A stretch of 64,000 nucleotides of DNA from Typha latifolia (GCA_019914945.1 CM034110.1:2919001-2983000); one strand, 5' to 3'; positions 43,801 through 55,011 are shown, counted from the first letter of the stretch. The notes: generated by a model from the letters alone, not told the origin. Program-made: numbers and translations.

Positions 43801-45130
43801 TTCTTTAGTTAGGACAAGCAAGAGATAAGCCTCAAATGAGTTCAGGTATAACCATTGAATTTTCGACTGTTTGAGGAGCCGTAGTAGTTGCTGCCGAGGA
43901 GAGCGGTGGATTATCGCATAGAGATTATACCTGGGGCTGCATCGACGAACGTGATGCCATATCGGTATCTACATGTGCAAAAAGAAGTTATCTCAAAGAT
44001 AGTAGCCAAGATGTTGGAGCAAGGTCTCATTCAACCTTCATAGCACATACTCATCCCCCGTGCTATTGGTGGAAAAAACGACAGGACATGGTATTTTTGT
44101 GTCAACTATCGGGCACTAAACGCTATTACTGTAAAGGACTGGTACCCTATTCCGGTTATTGAGGAGTTGCTAGACGAGCTAGCAGGAGCGACTATATTTA
44201 GTAAGCTTGACTTGAGGGCTGCGAATCATCAAATTAGAGTTCACCCGGCGGATGCGCACAAAATTGCATTTCGGACTCCGGATGGGCATTACGAGTTCCG
44301 AGTGATGCCTTTTGGTCTCACCAATGCTCTAGCTACCTTTCAAGGCCTCATGAATGATATACTTTGGCCTCTCTTACGAACGTATGTCTTGGTATTTTTT
44401 TGACAATATTTTAGTGTGTAGCAGGACTGAATTGGAGCATTAGCGGCATTTGGAGAATGTGCTGAATTTGTTGAAGCAAAACCAACTGAAGATCAAAAAT
44501 TCCAAGTGCCTATGGGGAGTACCTCGAAAGGTTGCATGTATGACCTCTTGGCCTACTACTACCACCGGATTGAGAGGATTTTTGGGGCTGAGCAAATATT
44601 ATCAACGCTTCATCGCTGGATATGGCAAGATAGTTGCTCCTCTCACTTCTTTGTTAAAAAGGACTCTTTTAGATGGACAGATGAAGCCACTTCAGCTTTT
44701 GAAAAACTGAAAACAGCAATGACGACGGCAACCGTTCTAGTGCTACTAGACTTCACCAAAGAGTTCATTGTGGAATGTGATGCGTTGGGTATTGGCATAA
44801 GACTGTACTTATGAAAAGAGGACGTCCCATAGCCTTTCTTAGTAAGGCTTTGCCACCAAAATCTCAGCAATTATCAACCTATGAGAGAGAGATATTGGCA
44901 ATTCTACATGCGGTGACAAAGTAGAGGCTTGTTTTGATCGGTAGACGATTCATTATCCGAACTGATCAAAGGAGCCTTCCATACTTTATGGGACAACACA
45001 TACACATTCTGGCACAGCAGCGATGGGTCACACAATTGTTGGGATATGATTATGAAATCCAATACAAGAAGGGAATGAAAAATCGAGTGGTGGATCCACT
45101 ATCGTGCCAACCCGATACCGCCGAGCTTGC
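43801..45130 (+). pseudogene. RT and RNase H, family C copy 4
   Basis: RT 44167-44403 reads [18 protein letters not shown] and [19 protein letters not shown], with VLVFF at the catalytic block, where a one-base insertion (TTTTTTTG at 44395-44402) precedes the Asp pair. About 70 bp after WGVP (44520) are deleted. RNase H has FIVECDALGIGIR and later GRRFIIRTDQRSLPYFM (44934-45260). The linker ends AELAAYSSPTFPFLDELMYA. Confidence 0.8.
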
Positions 45131-46590
45131 AGCCTATTCTTCTCCTACCTTTCCCTTCCTTGACGAGTTGATGTATGCATGTACATCTGACCCAGATATT
45201 TTGAGATTGTTGCAGGAGGTGATGGATGATCCGGAGCACCATCCAGAGTTGGAAAATTGAGATGGGTTGCTGCTGGACCATAGATGCATTCGAGTGCCTG
45301 CAAATGATGGATTGCAGCAGAAATTGTTGGAGCACTTCTAGCATACTCCAGAGGCTGGTCATGAGGGTGTCTTGAGGACTTATAGGAGGATATCTCAGAG
45401 TTGCACGTTACTAGGATTAAGGCGGGATGTGAGGAGTTTTATCCGTACTTGCAAAGTCTGTCAAAGGGCTAAAGCAATCACATTGAAACCAGCCGGATTA
45501 CTGCAGCCTTTACCTATACCGGACCGTATTTGGGAAGAAATTTCTATGGATTTCATAGAGGGTCTTCCGTTGGTACGTGGTTATTTTATTATCTTTGTGG
45601 TGGTTGATAGACTGAGCAAATATGCGCACTTTTCGGCATTGTCACATCTTTTTTCAGTCAAGTCGGTGGCTGAAATTTTTGTTAGAGATGTTGCTCGGTT
45701 ACATGGCATGCCATGCACGATTGTCTCGGATCGTGATCGTGTATTTTTGAGTGACTTTTGGACTGAGTTTTATAGATTGTAGAGGACTTGATTGAACATC
45801 AGTTCGGCCTACCATCTGCAGACAGACGGCCAAACCGAGGTGATCAATCGAGGCATTAAGTAGTACTTGAGGTGCTTTGTGGGAGAGATGTCGAGACAAT
45901 GGTTGGAGTTCTTATCGTGGGCGAAGTGGTCTTATAATACACCTACCATAGCAGCATTCGCATGACTCCATATGAGGTGGTGTATGGACGCATGGCTCTA
46001 ATGTTACGTGCTTATGATCTAGTGGCATCTGCAAATCGTACGGAGGTGGACTTAGCTTTGATGGATAGAGATGCCAAATTGAGAAGGTTGCGTGCTCATC
46101 TTAAACTTGCTCAAAACCATATAAAGCAAGTTTATGATCGTAGCCATAGGGAGAAGGAGTTCGACATTAGTGGGTGTTTGTAAGAGTGCAGCCATATTGA
46201 CAGGTGACCTTACATCTGATGCGTAACCAAAAGTTAGCACATCTCTACTTTGGTCCATTTCGGGTGTTGGTGCGTATTGGTCCAATTGCATATCGTTTGG
46301 AGTTGTCGGAGGGGTCGAGAGTGCATCCTATTTTTTATGTTTCATTGTTGAGAGAGTGCATTGGAGATCATGAGATTGTTGGATCGGTTCTGCCGGAGCC
46401 ATTGGAGGTAGAGATCGTAGAGCTAGTTTGAGTACTTGCTAGACGCTGACGATGATGTGGTACCAGATTGGAGATGGAGATTCTAGTTGAGTGGCTTGGC
46501 AAGCCATCCGATGAGGTGACATGGGAGTTGGAGATTGATATCTTGGAGCGTTTCCCTAACTTTTCACCTTGAGGGCAAGGTGGGGGGAAG
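45131..46590 (+). pseudogene. integrase and chromodomain, family C copy 4
   Basis: The zinc finger and core lie in 45372-45782 ([52 protein letters not shown]). The third catalytic residue is in QTEVINRG near 45835, followed by a stop. The tail continues as 45962-46183 and 46204-46431 (LELSEGSRVHPIFYVSLLRE). The chromodomain reads ILVEWLGKPSDEVTWELE near 46480-46525, ending at a stop beside the GGTGGGGGGAAG purine run (46580-46590). Confidence 0.8.
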
Positions 46591-46600
46591 CGTGGTGTGC

Positions 46601-47421
46601 TGATACAGTTAGTTAGGATCTTTTCTTATTGCATTAGATATTTATTTTTATTAAAATAAAATTTCTGTAGGTCGCGTTCGAACGCAGGAGGGGTCGTGTT
46701 CGAATGCCCTTGCAAATGGCTACATCTGGTTCACAAATACAGAGAACACATATTGTGCGTTCGAACGCAGTCGGGCGAGTCTGAATGCCCGCATTCGAAC
46801 GCCTACGTTGCGTTCGCACGTACGGACAACATCTTTTGGTGCGTTCGAATGCGATCGGGCGCGTTCAAACGTGATCGATGGGAATCCTCTAGAATTAGAA
46901 TTTCATATTATTTTAGGACTTATTGGCTAGCCTCTATATATATGTGGATTATTGAATTCTTGGCTCCTATCTTCTCTCTAGACTTTTCCCTCTTTGCTCT
47001 TCACCATCCTTCTACCTCTATAGTTGGCAAGGTTTCTCCTAACTTCTAATCTCCCTCGACTATCGAGCCACCCCTCTTCTTTGGAATCTCGACCACTTCG
47101 TTCCCTTCGTCTAAATCCTTTAATCACATCCACCATCCACCTTCATCTCCATACCCATCCATAACCCTAACATCCACTCCACCCGTCACCACTACCATCA
47201 CCCATAATCTTTCGTGTTTTTGTCCAAGTTGAAGTTCAAATCTACGAAGGACATTTATAGATCAGGAAGTTATAGATCTATCCCAATTGGTTTTGTAATT
47301 TTCTGACTATAGGAGAATATCTGACGAATATTTTCTTATGGTTGTGCGGACTGATTCCTGTAATACATTCAGATCTTGAAGGAATAGTTGTGTAACTTAT
47401 TTTTGGTTACAGATCTTATTA
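46601..47421 (+). repeat. 3' LTR of family C copy 4
   Basis: It starts TGATACAGTTAGTTAGGATC. It has cassette words (46674-46690 and 46757-46768, perfect GCGTTCGAACGC) and a TATA region near 46934. It ends about 47421 in GATCTTATTA instead of TTATCA. The divergence from the 5' LTR is visible on every line, so the insertion is old. Confidence 0.8.
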
Positions 47422-47437
47422 ATAAGATTGAATTAGC

Positions 47438-48380
47438 TGATATGATCTCCCCTTTAGGCTAAGGTTCGATTTATCCCGATTTTTAGATCTAGACTAGATC
47501 TAACACAGAATTTTGGAAATAGATACCAAAAGATTCAGCCATCGAATCAATGTAAAAATTTTATATGTTGTAGCTCCGGAAAAGAGCTTTCTATCAAATC
47601 TAGTTTCAGGTGAATCGGATGTCGGGATCTCAAGATATCATCCGATCAATGGATGAACATTGGAGAGTCTGTCTTAGGATCCGTGGATGGAGGCACAAAA
47701 TCTTTGGTGATGGTGGAGGTTGGTGGACCAGCGTTAGCGGGGTGCCACCGATGAATAAGTGGTGGTGGAAGGGTTATGGGTAATGGAAGGGTTAGGGCAA
47801 AGTGATGGATAGATTGGATGAAAGGGGAGGAGTGGGCCGCCCCTAAGGGGAGGACTAGTGATTGGCCAGTCGAGGGAGGCTAGAAGCGGCGATGCCAGGG
47901 AACGAGAGAATGAGAGAGAAGAAGACGAAGGAGACAAGGCAAACTCAATTCATTCAATAATGATTCCATGGTTACCATCCACACCTTTAGAGGCTAATCA
48001 AACAATTCAAAAGTGGCAATTAGTAACCCTAAAACAATAGATTTTCACCGATCACGTTTGAACGCGCCTAATCGCGTTCGAACGCACATTTTGCGTTCTC
48101 TGTATTTGCAAATCTGATGCAGGCGTTCACAAGTGCATTCGAACGCATTCCATCAGTGTTCGAACGCGCCCAATAGCGTTCGAACACACATTTCGCATTC
48201 TCTATTTTTGCGAACCTGATGTAGGCGTTCACAAGCACGTTCGAACGCACTCCATTCGCGTTCGAATGCGACAAACAAAAAACTTATTTTTCTATAAAAT
48301 AAATAATTAAATAAGAAAAAAAAACACCTCTAAAGTGTATCCATGCTCAAGACGTCATCGGTGAAGTCCGAATTGTATCA
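47438..48380 (-). repeat. 3' LTR of A' copy 2
   Basis: It is 943 bp, running on the plus strand from TGATATGATCTCCCCTTTAG to CCGAATTGTATCA. It carries cassette palindromes (GCGTTCGAACGC at 48074-48085 and similar at 48174 and 48258) and the antisense promoter block near 47970. On the right ATCCACTACGCTT, the antisense 3' internal tail, follows. Confidence 0.8.
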
Positions 48381-49790
48381 ATCCACTACGCTTACATACA
48401 CCTTGTCCTCAAGGTGACTCGAGTCAAACTTGCTGTGTTCGATGGGTCATTCTCAATCGAGCTTGGATACTTATACTCCTACTAGCACAAGGTGGGATTC
48501 GGGTCCGACTACATTGAGTCTACTTGGTCTCGGGTGATCGAACCAATTGACTCAATGTCAATTCAGTTAGAGAAATCTGGTGCATCTGATTGCGCTCGGG
48601 AGGTCGAGTTAGATGTAGTTGGTGTGTCCTGATTAGGTCCACCTAGTGACTCGAGTTAGGTTCAGCTAGCCGAACTGACTGTTAGTTGTGCTCATAATCA
48701 TAATTCCCCCTCCATCAGCCATTGCCATAGGAGTTGCCTTGGCACGTGGCAGCCATGGCTGAGTAGTGACCACCTCCGATAGTTGCTTTGGTAGGGTTCC
48801 CGACAGTGTGGTGGCGGTCGGCGGCGATGGAAGGCCGAAGTTGGCCCAAAAAATAAAATCTTCAGGTCCTTCTTCTCTGTCCCATTGTAGCCATGGCAAG
48901 GAGCCTTCAGCCATCTGGAATACGAAAATAGCTGCCAGTGAGGTCCCTCTTGGGGTGGTGGTGGTTGACTACTGTGGAAGGCTGAGGTTGACAAAAACAA
49001 AATCTTCATCTCCTTCTTCTTCATTTAGTCCTAGCCATGGTAGGAAGCTTTCGGCCATCTGGGTGAGAAAAGCAGCAGCCCACGAGGTCTTTACGGGGCT
49101 ATTAGCGGCCGGTGCTGCCATGGGTGGAAGATCGCGGCCTTCTCCTTCAAGTTGTAGCTCGGCGGGGAGCTGCAACGTCATCTCCGGTGACGACGCTGTC
49201 ATGGTCAACTGTCGATTGACCGAGAAGAATGGTGGAAGGTCGCTGGAGGCCATACGCAATTTCTTACTAGTTGCCAACTCACCGTGGTTGCAAAGGGAGG
49301 TGGTGTAAGACAGCCCAAGTGTTGAAACTTGTGGTTCCAGATCATCTCCCTCACCATTGATGAGGATTCCTGATGAGGGATATCCAGCGACCATGCGTGG
49401 TCTTCCTCCATTCAATAGTGGTTCGCACTATTGTCGACTCATCGAAGAAATCCATTCTGATGTCAAAAGAACCTTTCCAACCATCGAGCTCGTCGGAGGA
49501 AACTATTGTCTTGAAGCTAGACTCTTCGCCATTTTTGTAGGGATCGGGAAGGGTGCGGCCAGCCTTTCACAGTTTGTCGGTGAGGTCTTCAGTGCATGGG
49601 AAGATGTGGAGGTTCCGAGGGCTGCTACGATGGTTGAGGATTCCATTGTAGCCGGTGGCGATTTGTTGCGGCTTACCATGGGTCGGGGTGTAGAAGCTCG
49701 ATCTTACTGGATAGCCAAACTCTCCCCTATTTTTGTTAGGAATGGGGAGCCCGTGGAGGATGTTGGGTATGCTGCAGAGGGCTCCCCATG
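48381..49790. other. non-retroviral interior of A' copy 2 with long antisense open frame
   Basis: A plus-strand frame, antisense to the element, is open from 48766 to 49869 except for one TAA at 49306-49308, giving 180 + 170 codons in the same frame. The product is Ser/Gly/Val rich and unrecognised. It contains an imperfect internal repeat of about 160 bp: GKEPSAIWNTKIAASEV and GRKLSAIWVRKAAAHEV. Minus-strand frames also exist (49415-48969, 49024-48698). The repeat and codon openness on both strands suggest captured or duplicated sequence rather than gag-pol. I assign no function. Confidence 0.4.
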
Positions 49791-50057
49791 CTGCCTTGCG
49801 ATTGGCATGCTTATTGAAGAAAGTTTTGGCCACACTCGTATTTCCTGCATCATCTCCATCATCATCTAGTTGTGGATGGTCATTTGTTCGGAAAGAGACC
49901 TAAACATGGCTTGAACGCTAGGCTCTTCCATGGGTGAAAGTCCCTCCAACCATCTCCCACTTCTCTATTGGGAAGATCTCTTCCTCCTCGTTTCACCATG
50001 CAGCCATAACTCTGGTGGTTGTCACGTATCCGAGAAACGGTGGCTCTGATACCAACT
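49791..50057 (-). pseudogene. gag N-terminus and primer site, A' copy 2
   Basis: On the minus strand the primer site TTGGTATCAGAGCCACCG lies next to the LTR (about 50055-50038). Next come words ATGGCTGCATGGTGAAACGA, GATCTTCCCAATAGAG and AGATGATGATGGAGATGATG, which match the family A gag start (16238-16425). The match ends near 49835, where the sequence changes to unrelated DNA. Confidence 0.7.
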
Positions 50058-50480
50058 TGATATGATCTCCCCTTTAGGCTAAGGTTCGATCTGACATGGA
50101 ATTTTGGAAATAGATCTCGAAAGATGTAGCCATCAGATCATTGTGAAATTTTGATATGTCGTAGCCCTGGAAATGAGTTCCAACAAATCTAGTTTCAGGC
50201 GAATCAGGTATTGGGATCTCGAGATATCATCCGATCAATGTACGAACATTGGGGAGTCTGTCTTATGATCCGTGGATGGAGGCATGAAATCCTTGGTGAT
50301 GGTGGAGGTTAGTGGACTGCGTTAGCGGGGTGGCACCGGTGAATAAGTGGTGGTGGAAGGGTTATGGGTGATGGAAGGGTTAGGGCAAAGTGATTGATAG
50401 ATTGGAAGAAGGGGGAGGAATAGGCCGCCCCTAAGAGACTAGGGTGATTGACCGGTCGAGGGAGGCTAGAAGCGGCAACG

Positions 50481-51218
50481 TGATACGATTCGGACTTCAC
50501 CGACGTCGTCTCGAGCTTGGATTTACCTTAGGATAAGATTGAATTTTAGGATAAGATTGTGTTTTAGGATAAGATTGAGTTTTAGGATAAGATTGTGTTT
50601 TAGGATAAGGTTGAGTTGTTGGTTAGCCTATAAAAGTATGTGTAGGGCAACCAAAATTAGGATTTGAATATTGAGAATTGAGTTTGCCTTGCCTCCTTCA
50701 TCTTCTTCGCTCCCGTTCCCTCAATCTCCCCGGCGACGCCGCTTCTAATCTCCCTCGACAGGCCAATCACCCTAGTCCCTTAGGAGTGGCCCTCTCCTCC
50801 CCCTTCTTCCAATTTATCCATCGCTATCCCTAACTTTTCCATCATCCATAACCCTTCCACCATCACTTTTACACCGGTGCCACCCCATCAACACCGGCCC
50901 TCCACAATCCACCATTACCCAGGATTTCGTGCCTTCATCCACGGAATCCAAAAACAGAGTATCCTGACGTTCGTCTACTAAACGAACGATATCTCGAGAT
51001 CCCCAACTCCGAGTCGCCTGAAACTAGATCCGTTGGAAAGCTCTTTTCCGGGCCTACAACATATCAAAATTTCACAGCGATCCAACGGCGGGATATTTCG
51101 GGATCTTATCTTAAAGTTCCGTGCAAGATCGTAACAATCTGGTATCAGAGCCATAGCACCAAAAGAGGGTTCGTATCAAGCTGGTATCAGAGCCTATAGC
51201 CGAGGAAGGATCGTATCA
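50481..51218 (+). repeat. 5' LTR of A element 2
   Basis: It is 738 bp; the 18-bp TTAGGATAAG repeat has five copies (50528-50617) against three in A element 1, which accounts for 36 of the 37 extra bases. TATA box CTATAAAAG is at 50628-50636. Confidence 0.92.
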
Positions 51219-51234
51219 AGCTGGTATCAGAGCC
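51128..51234 (+). other. triplicated LTR-end / primer-binding-site module (A element 2)
   Basis: TGGTATCAGAGCC occurs at 51140-51152, 51182-51194 and 51222-51234, each preceded by CGTA(A/T)CA and A(T/G)C. All three primer-site copies are perfect here, whereas the first copy in A element 1 reads TGGTATCAGGGCC. The LTR as duplicated ends at 51218, using the last copy. Confidence 0.85.
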
Positions 51235-51259
51235 ACCGTTCCTTGGACAAGCACTTCCG

Positions 51260-53641
51260 ATGACGACCACCAGATCCATGGCTGCACGGCGTGATGATGA
51301 AGAAGAGATTCTCCCAATAGAGGAGGAAGAGACGATTGCGGGGACTTCCACCCGCGGAACCATCCGATCTAATCGGAATACGGAAGAGCCTAGCGTTCTA
51401 TCCATGTTGGGGTCTATTTCAGAGCAGATGGCCATCAACCACCAGATGATGATGGAGATGATGCGGGAACTACGGGCGCCAAGGGAAGCAATGTCTAACG
51501 GGAAGGCACCATCGACCCCACGACGCGAGTCCACCCCCTTGAATCAATCCTCACCGGTTCAGCCTTTGCAACCACAAGAGCCGCTGCTACCACCACCCTA
51601 TGGGCAGAGGCAAGCAAGGATGGTTACACCAGGACCAGTTGCAGGTGAACCCATCCGACGAGCGAATCACCATGGAGACCACATTGGAGATCAAGATCCA
51701 TGGGCGGGCCGATACGATCCGGAACCACGGCGAGTTGATCTAAACCGAAGGAGGGATCATCAACCCTTCATGGTGCATCCTCCGCCGGTTAGACAAGGAG
51801 TTGGGCATGATCCGGAACGAGACAACGGCATTCGTGGACAAGTCGTGCGTCTCGAATTCCCCAAGTTCAAAGGTGGCGATCCAATTGATTGGTTGTATAG
51901 GGCGGAGCAATTCTTTGCATACCAAGGTACGGCGGAAGAATACAAGGTGACGCTTGCAAGCTTCCACCTTGAGGATGCGGCGCTTCATTGGTTTCGATCA
52001 GCCAATGCCATTGAGGCCATCGAAACTTGGGCTGAATTTTGCGCCGATATCACACGGCGATTTGGAGTATCGGGCTATGAAGACTTTGATGCTCTCCTCT
52101 CAAAGACGGTTCAGAAGACCACGGTTGGGTCATACCAAGAAGAATTTGAGAGGATTAGTAGCCGATGTCATCCACCATGGACGGATCAGCAACTTCGCAG
52201 TACCTTCATCTCCGGGCTGCGGGGTGACATACAAGCCGATGTGAGGGCTTTAAGGCCTAGAACCTTAAAGGAGGCCTTCCAAGATGCGGTGCTTATGGAA
52301 GATAAGCATAGGGCCATGAAGATACACTTGAAGCAGAGTTGGACAAGCCAAGGAAGCCGCAATCAAGCTCTATCAAACATAGCGGCAGAAAATACTAGTG
52401 GAGTAACAAGAGTTGCTGCTGCATTGATACCTCCTCGAGCACCCTTGAAGCCATCCCAAGATGTGAAGTACGCACCTAGAGGTCCGGGGCGAGTACTCAC
52501 ACCTGCCCAAGTAGAAGAAAGAAGAGCCAAGGGCTTATGCTTTCGTTGTGATGAGAAGTTTGTACCAGGGCATCGTTGCGCTAAACCGATGGGATCGGTG
52601 ATGCTCATCGATGGATTGGAGGAAGCGGAGGATGAGCTTGCAGCTGAAAGCGCAGATGTTGCTGGACATCGAGGAGAAGAAGTTGAGGAGCAAAACGTGG
52701 AGGACGTGATAGCTGAAATCTCCCTCCACGCTTATTCGGGGACGGCGGCGCCAAAGACATTGCGGGTGAACGGAGTAGTCAAGAAGACCACAGTGAGAAT
52801 CTTGATTGACACCGGGTCCACCCACAACTTCATTGACATGAGGCTCCTTAGGAAGATTGGGCTCGAGTCGGAACCCACGGAAGGGTTCGATGTGACGATT
52901 GGAGATGGCACCACCTTGCGAGCAGATTCTATTTGTGGAGGTGCAGAATTGAAGGTGCAAGGCCAAACTTTCACATTGGATCTTTATCCATTGGCCTTGC
53001 AAGGTGCCGATATTGTTTTAGGGACCCAATGGCTTCGGAGCTTGGGGCCCGTGACCTTTGATTTTATAAGCCTCACATTGACCTTTTGGAGAGATGGTCA
53101 GAGAGTGTTGTTGGATGGAAGTAAACCGCTGCTTGAACTTTCAAAAGAAAGGGAGCTCGCTTCTTTTTCGGCACCCACTTTTCCTTTCTTTTCAGATCTA
53201 CGAAGAGCCAGTGCAGAGGATAGTGATCTGGTCCGACTCATGGAGGAGTTGAGAGCGAACCCCTCAAGCAACCCCGAGCACGAGGAGCGCAATGGGTTAG
53301 TACTAGAGCACGGGCGAATCAAGGTACCCCGAAACGAAGAGCTACGGAGGCTATTGATGGCACACTTCCATGATACTCCTATAGCAGGTCATGAAGGGGT
53401 ATTACGTACTTACAAGCGGCTGGCCCAAAACTGTACTTGGACTGGGATGAAGACGGACGTGAAGAAGTATGTGCGTGAATGTCAAATCTGCCAACGAGCC
53501 AAATCGGAGGCACTCAAGCCTAGCGGAGCTACCGCAACCACTACCGATACCAGAGCGTATTTGGGAGGATATCTCCATGGACTTCATCGAGGGGCTGCCG
53601 GAAGTTCGAGGACAATCGGTGGTGTTTGTTGTGGTGGATAG
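51260..53641 (+). CDS. gag-protease polyprotein fused to integrase zinc finger
   Basis: It is 793 codons, start [14 protein letters not shown]. Domains by residue: Met-rich helix about 60-70; gag/capsid 195-355 ([35 protein letters not shown]); zinc knuckle 427-440 ([14 protein letters not shown], spacing CX2CX7HXC); aspartic protease 505-600 with [10 protein letters not shown] at 515-524. At about residue 625 it jumps to the RNase H/IN linker ([12 protein letters not shown]) and the HHCC zinc finger 703-745 ([10 protein letters not shown] ... CQICQR). Full family pol would carry about 550-600 residues of RT/RNase H there. A one-base insertion near 53527 shifts the last 35 codons out of the integrase frame. 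Gag, knuckle and protease look intact and could make particles. Confidence 0.85.
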   Translation: MTTTRSMAARRDDEEEILPIEEEETIAGTSTRGTIRSNRNTEEPSVLSMLGSISEQMAINHQMMMEMMRELRAPREAMSNGKAPSTPRRESTPLNQSSPVQPLQPQEPLLPPPYGQRQARMVTPGPVAGEPIRRANHHGDHIGDQDPWAGRYDPEPRRVDLNRRRDHQPFMVHPPPVRQGVGHDPERDNGIRGQVVRLEFPKFKGGDPIDWLYRAEQFFAYQGTAEEYKVTLASFHLEDAALHWFRSANAIEAIETWAEFCADITRRFGVSGYEDFDALLSKTVQKTTVGSYQEEFERISSRCHPPWTDQQLRSTFISGLRGDIQADVRALRPRTLKEAFQDAVLMEDKHRAMKIHLKQSWTSQGSRNQALSNIAAENTSGVTRVAAALIPPRAPLKPSQDVKYAPRGPGRVLTPAQVEERRAKGLCFRCDEKFVPGHRCAKPMGSVMLIDGLEEAEDELAAESADVAGHRGEEVEEQNVEDVIAEISLHAYSGTAAPKTLRVNGVVKKTTVRILIDTGSTHNFIDMRLLRKIGLESEPTEGFDVTIGDGTTLRADSICGGAELKVQGQTFTLDLYPLALQGADIVLGTQWLRSLGPVTFDFISLTLTFWRDGQRVLLDGSKPLLELSKERELASFSAPTFPFFSDLRRASAEDSDLVRLMEELRANPSSNPEHEERNGLVLEHGRIKVPRNEELRRLLMAHFHDTPIAGHEGVLRTYKRLAQNCTWTGMKTDVKKYVRECQICQRAKSEALKPSGATATTTDTRAYLGGYLHGLHRGAAGSSRTIGGVCCGG

Positions 53642-53744
53642 ACTGAGCAAGTATGCACATTTCATAACATTGTCTCACCCGTTTTCAGCAAAAAGGGTTG
53701 CTGAAATTTTTGTTCGGGAAGTGGCACGCTTACATGGGAGCTAG
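53528..53744 (+). pseudogene. integrase core fragment, A element 2
   Basis: In the frame after the one-base shift, 53469-53744 reads [40 protein letters not shown] and [14 protein letters not shown]. It then ends in Ser-stop at the deletion junction, so only the first of the three catalytic acidic residues is present. Confidence 0.8.
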
Positions 53745-53812
53745 AGACAGACATCATGGATCGCTTCCCAAATTTCAAACCTTGAGGACAAGGTTGCGGA
53801 AGCGTGGTGGAT

Positions 53813-54549
53813 TGATACGATTCGGACTTCACCGACGTCGTCTCGAGCTTGGATTTACCTTAGGATAAGATTGAATTTTAGGATAAGATTGTGTTTTAGG
53901 ATAAGATTGAGTTTTAGGATAAGATTGTGTTTTAGGATAAGATTGAGTTGTTGGTTAGCCTATAAAAGTATGTGTAGGGCAACCAAAATTAGGATTTGAA
54001 TATTGAGAATTGAGTTTGCCTTGCCTCCTTCATCTTCTTCGCTCCCGTTCCCTCAATCTCCCCGGCGACGCCGCTTCTAATCTCCTCGACGGGCCAATCA
54101 CCCTAGTCCCTTAGGAGTGGCCCTCTCCTCCCCCTTCTTCCAATTTATCCATCGCTATCCCTAACTTTTCCATCATCCATAACCCTTCCACCATCACTTT
54201 TACACCGGTGCCACCCCATCAACACCGGCCCTCCACAATCCACCATTACCCAGGATTTCGTGCCTTCATCCACGGAATCCAAAAACAGAGTATCCTGACG
54301 TTCGTCTACTAAACGAACGATATCTCGAGATCCCCAACTCCGATTCGCCTGAAACTAGATCCGTTGGAAAGCTCTTTTCCGGGCCTACAACATATCAAAA
54401 TTTCACAGCGATCCAACGGCGGGATATTTCGGGATCTTATCTTAAAGTTCCGTGCAAGATCGTAACAATCTGGTATCAGAGCCATAGCACCAAAAGAGGG
54501 TTCGTATCAAGCTGGTATCAGAGCCTATAGCCGAGGAAGGATCGTATCA
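53813..54549 (+). repeat. 3' LTR of A element 2
   Basis: It is 737 bp, starts TGATACGATTCGG after the tail GCGGAAGCGTGGTGGAT and ends GGATCGTATCA. It has five TTAGGATAAG copies and the three primer-site modules' LTR part, as in the 5' copy. Confidence 0.92.
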
Positions 54550-54819
54550 CAACGTCGGGGAACGAGAGAATGGGAGAGAAGAAGACGAAGGAGATAAGGC
54601 AAAACTCAATTCATTCAATAATGATTCTATGATTGTCATGCACACCTTTAGAGGCTAACCAAACAATTAAAAAATGGCAATTATTAACCCTAAAATAGTA
54701 GATTTTCGTCGATCGCGTTCGAACGCACATTTTGCATTCTTTATATTTGAGAATCTAATGCAGGCGTTCATAAGTGCATTCGAATGCACTCCATCCGCGT
54801 TCAAACGCGCTCGATCGGC

Positions 54820-55011
54820 ATCAATGGCCGCAGCACCACCTCTGCCGGATCCAACGCTCCTTTTCTTGAGAAGCTTGGCAAAGAGTGGGGGCCAGTACGA
54901 GTCGATCTTTAAGTTCGCCGCCTTCATGAGGGTGGAGATCTTCTCCAATGTGATGGGGATCCCATCGTCGTGGAGAATGAGGGAGGCGTAGTCATAATTT
55001 AGACGCGGATC
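54820..55011 (-). pseudogene. truncated 60S acidic ribosomal protein P1 (RPP1) fragment
   Basis: The minus strand reads [40 protein letters not shown] and [16 protein letters not shown]. This is the N-terminal dimerisation domain of the large-subunit stalk protein P1, whose usual form has [16 protein letters not shown] and YWPSLFAKLLEKR. Between KR and GSG about seven residues typical of P1 are missing, the acidic C-terminal tail is absent, and no proper Met start is seen (the frame opens from a GTG). The sequence runs straight into the A' LTR at 54819. It is a relic, not an active gene; whether processed or a truncated gene copy is open. Confidence 0.75.

Larger units (their letters stand above)
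40959..47421 (+). mobile_element. gypsy chromovirus, family C copy 4, nearly full length
   Basis: This is the most complete C copy, about 6.46 kb uninterrupted: 5' LTR 40959-41816, primer site 41820-41831, gag 41873-43080, zinc knuckle and protease 43081-43800, RT/RNase H 43801-45130, integrase and chromodomain 45131-46590, 3' LTR 46601-47421. Domain order PR-RT-RH-IN with a chromodomain defines a Ty3/gypsy chromovirus. Many stops and a few deletions (for example after 44520 in RT) make it inactive. The target duplication is imperfect: ATAAA before 40959 and ATAAG after 47421. Confidence 0.85.
50481..54549 (+). mobile_element. family A gypsy mini-element 2 (gag-PR-IN fusion, RT/RH deleted)
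   Basis: The element is 4,069 bp with LTRs of 738 and 737 bp and an exact target duplication CAACG (50476-50480 and 54550-54554). The LTRs differ at only about four positions by eye, so this is the youngest insertion here. The interior has one 793-codon frame. Two deletions shape it: RT and RNase H are missing between protease and the integrase zinc finger, and everything from mid integrase core to the chromodomain end is missing after LHG. The second junction shares TACATGGGA with the sequence at the far side (compare 18351-18359). Confidence 0.93.
47438..54819 (-). mobile_element. family A' copy 2 (minus) with atypical interior, hosting A element 2
   Basis: The minus-strand order is: 5' LTR (54819-54555 and 50480-50058, truncated start), primer site and gag N-terminus (50057-49791), a 1.4-kb stretch without gypsy domains (49790-48405), tail beside the LTR and 3' LTR (48380-47438). 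RT, RNase H, protease and integrase are absent. The A element 50481-54549 sits in the 5' LTR, flanked by CAACG. The interior of only 1.7 kb marks it as a non-autonomous derivative. Confidence 0.75.
50058..54819 (-). repeat. 5' LTR of A' copy 2, split by A element 2, truncated
   Basis: Segments 50058-50480 and 54555-54819 join at AAGCGGCAACG and match the 3' LTR around 47880. Cassette words are at 54712-54820. The outer end (expected TGATACGATTC on the minus strand) is absent: at 54819 the sequence passes into the P1 pseudogene. Confidence 0.7.

Noticed and set aside
43566..43808. Possibility that family C copy 4 is autonomous
   Set aside because: Stops and frameshifts occur in gag, protease, RT and integrase, and the protease active site is mutated.
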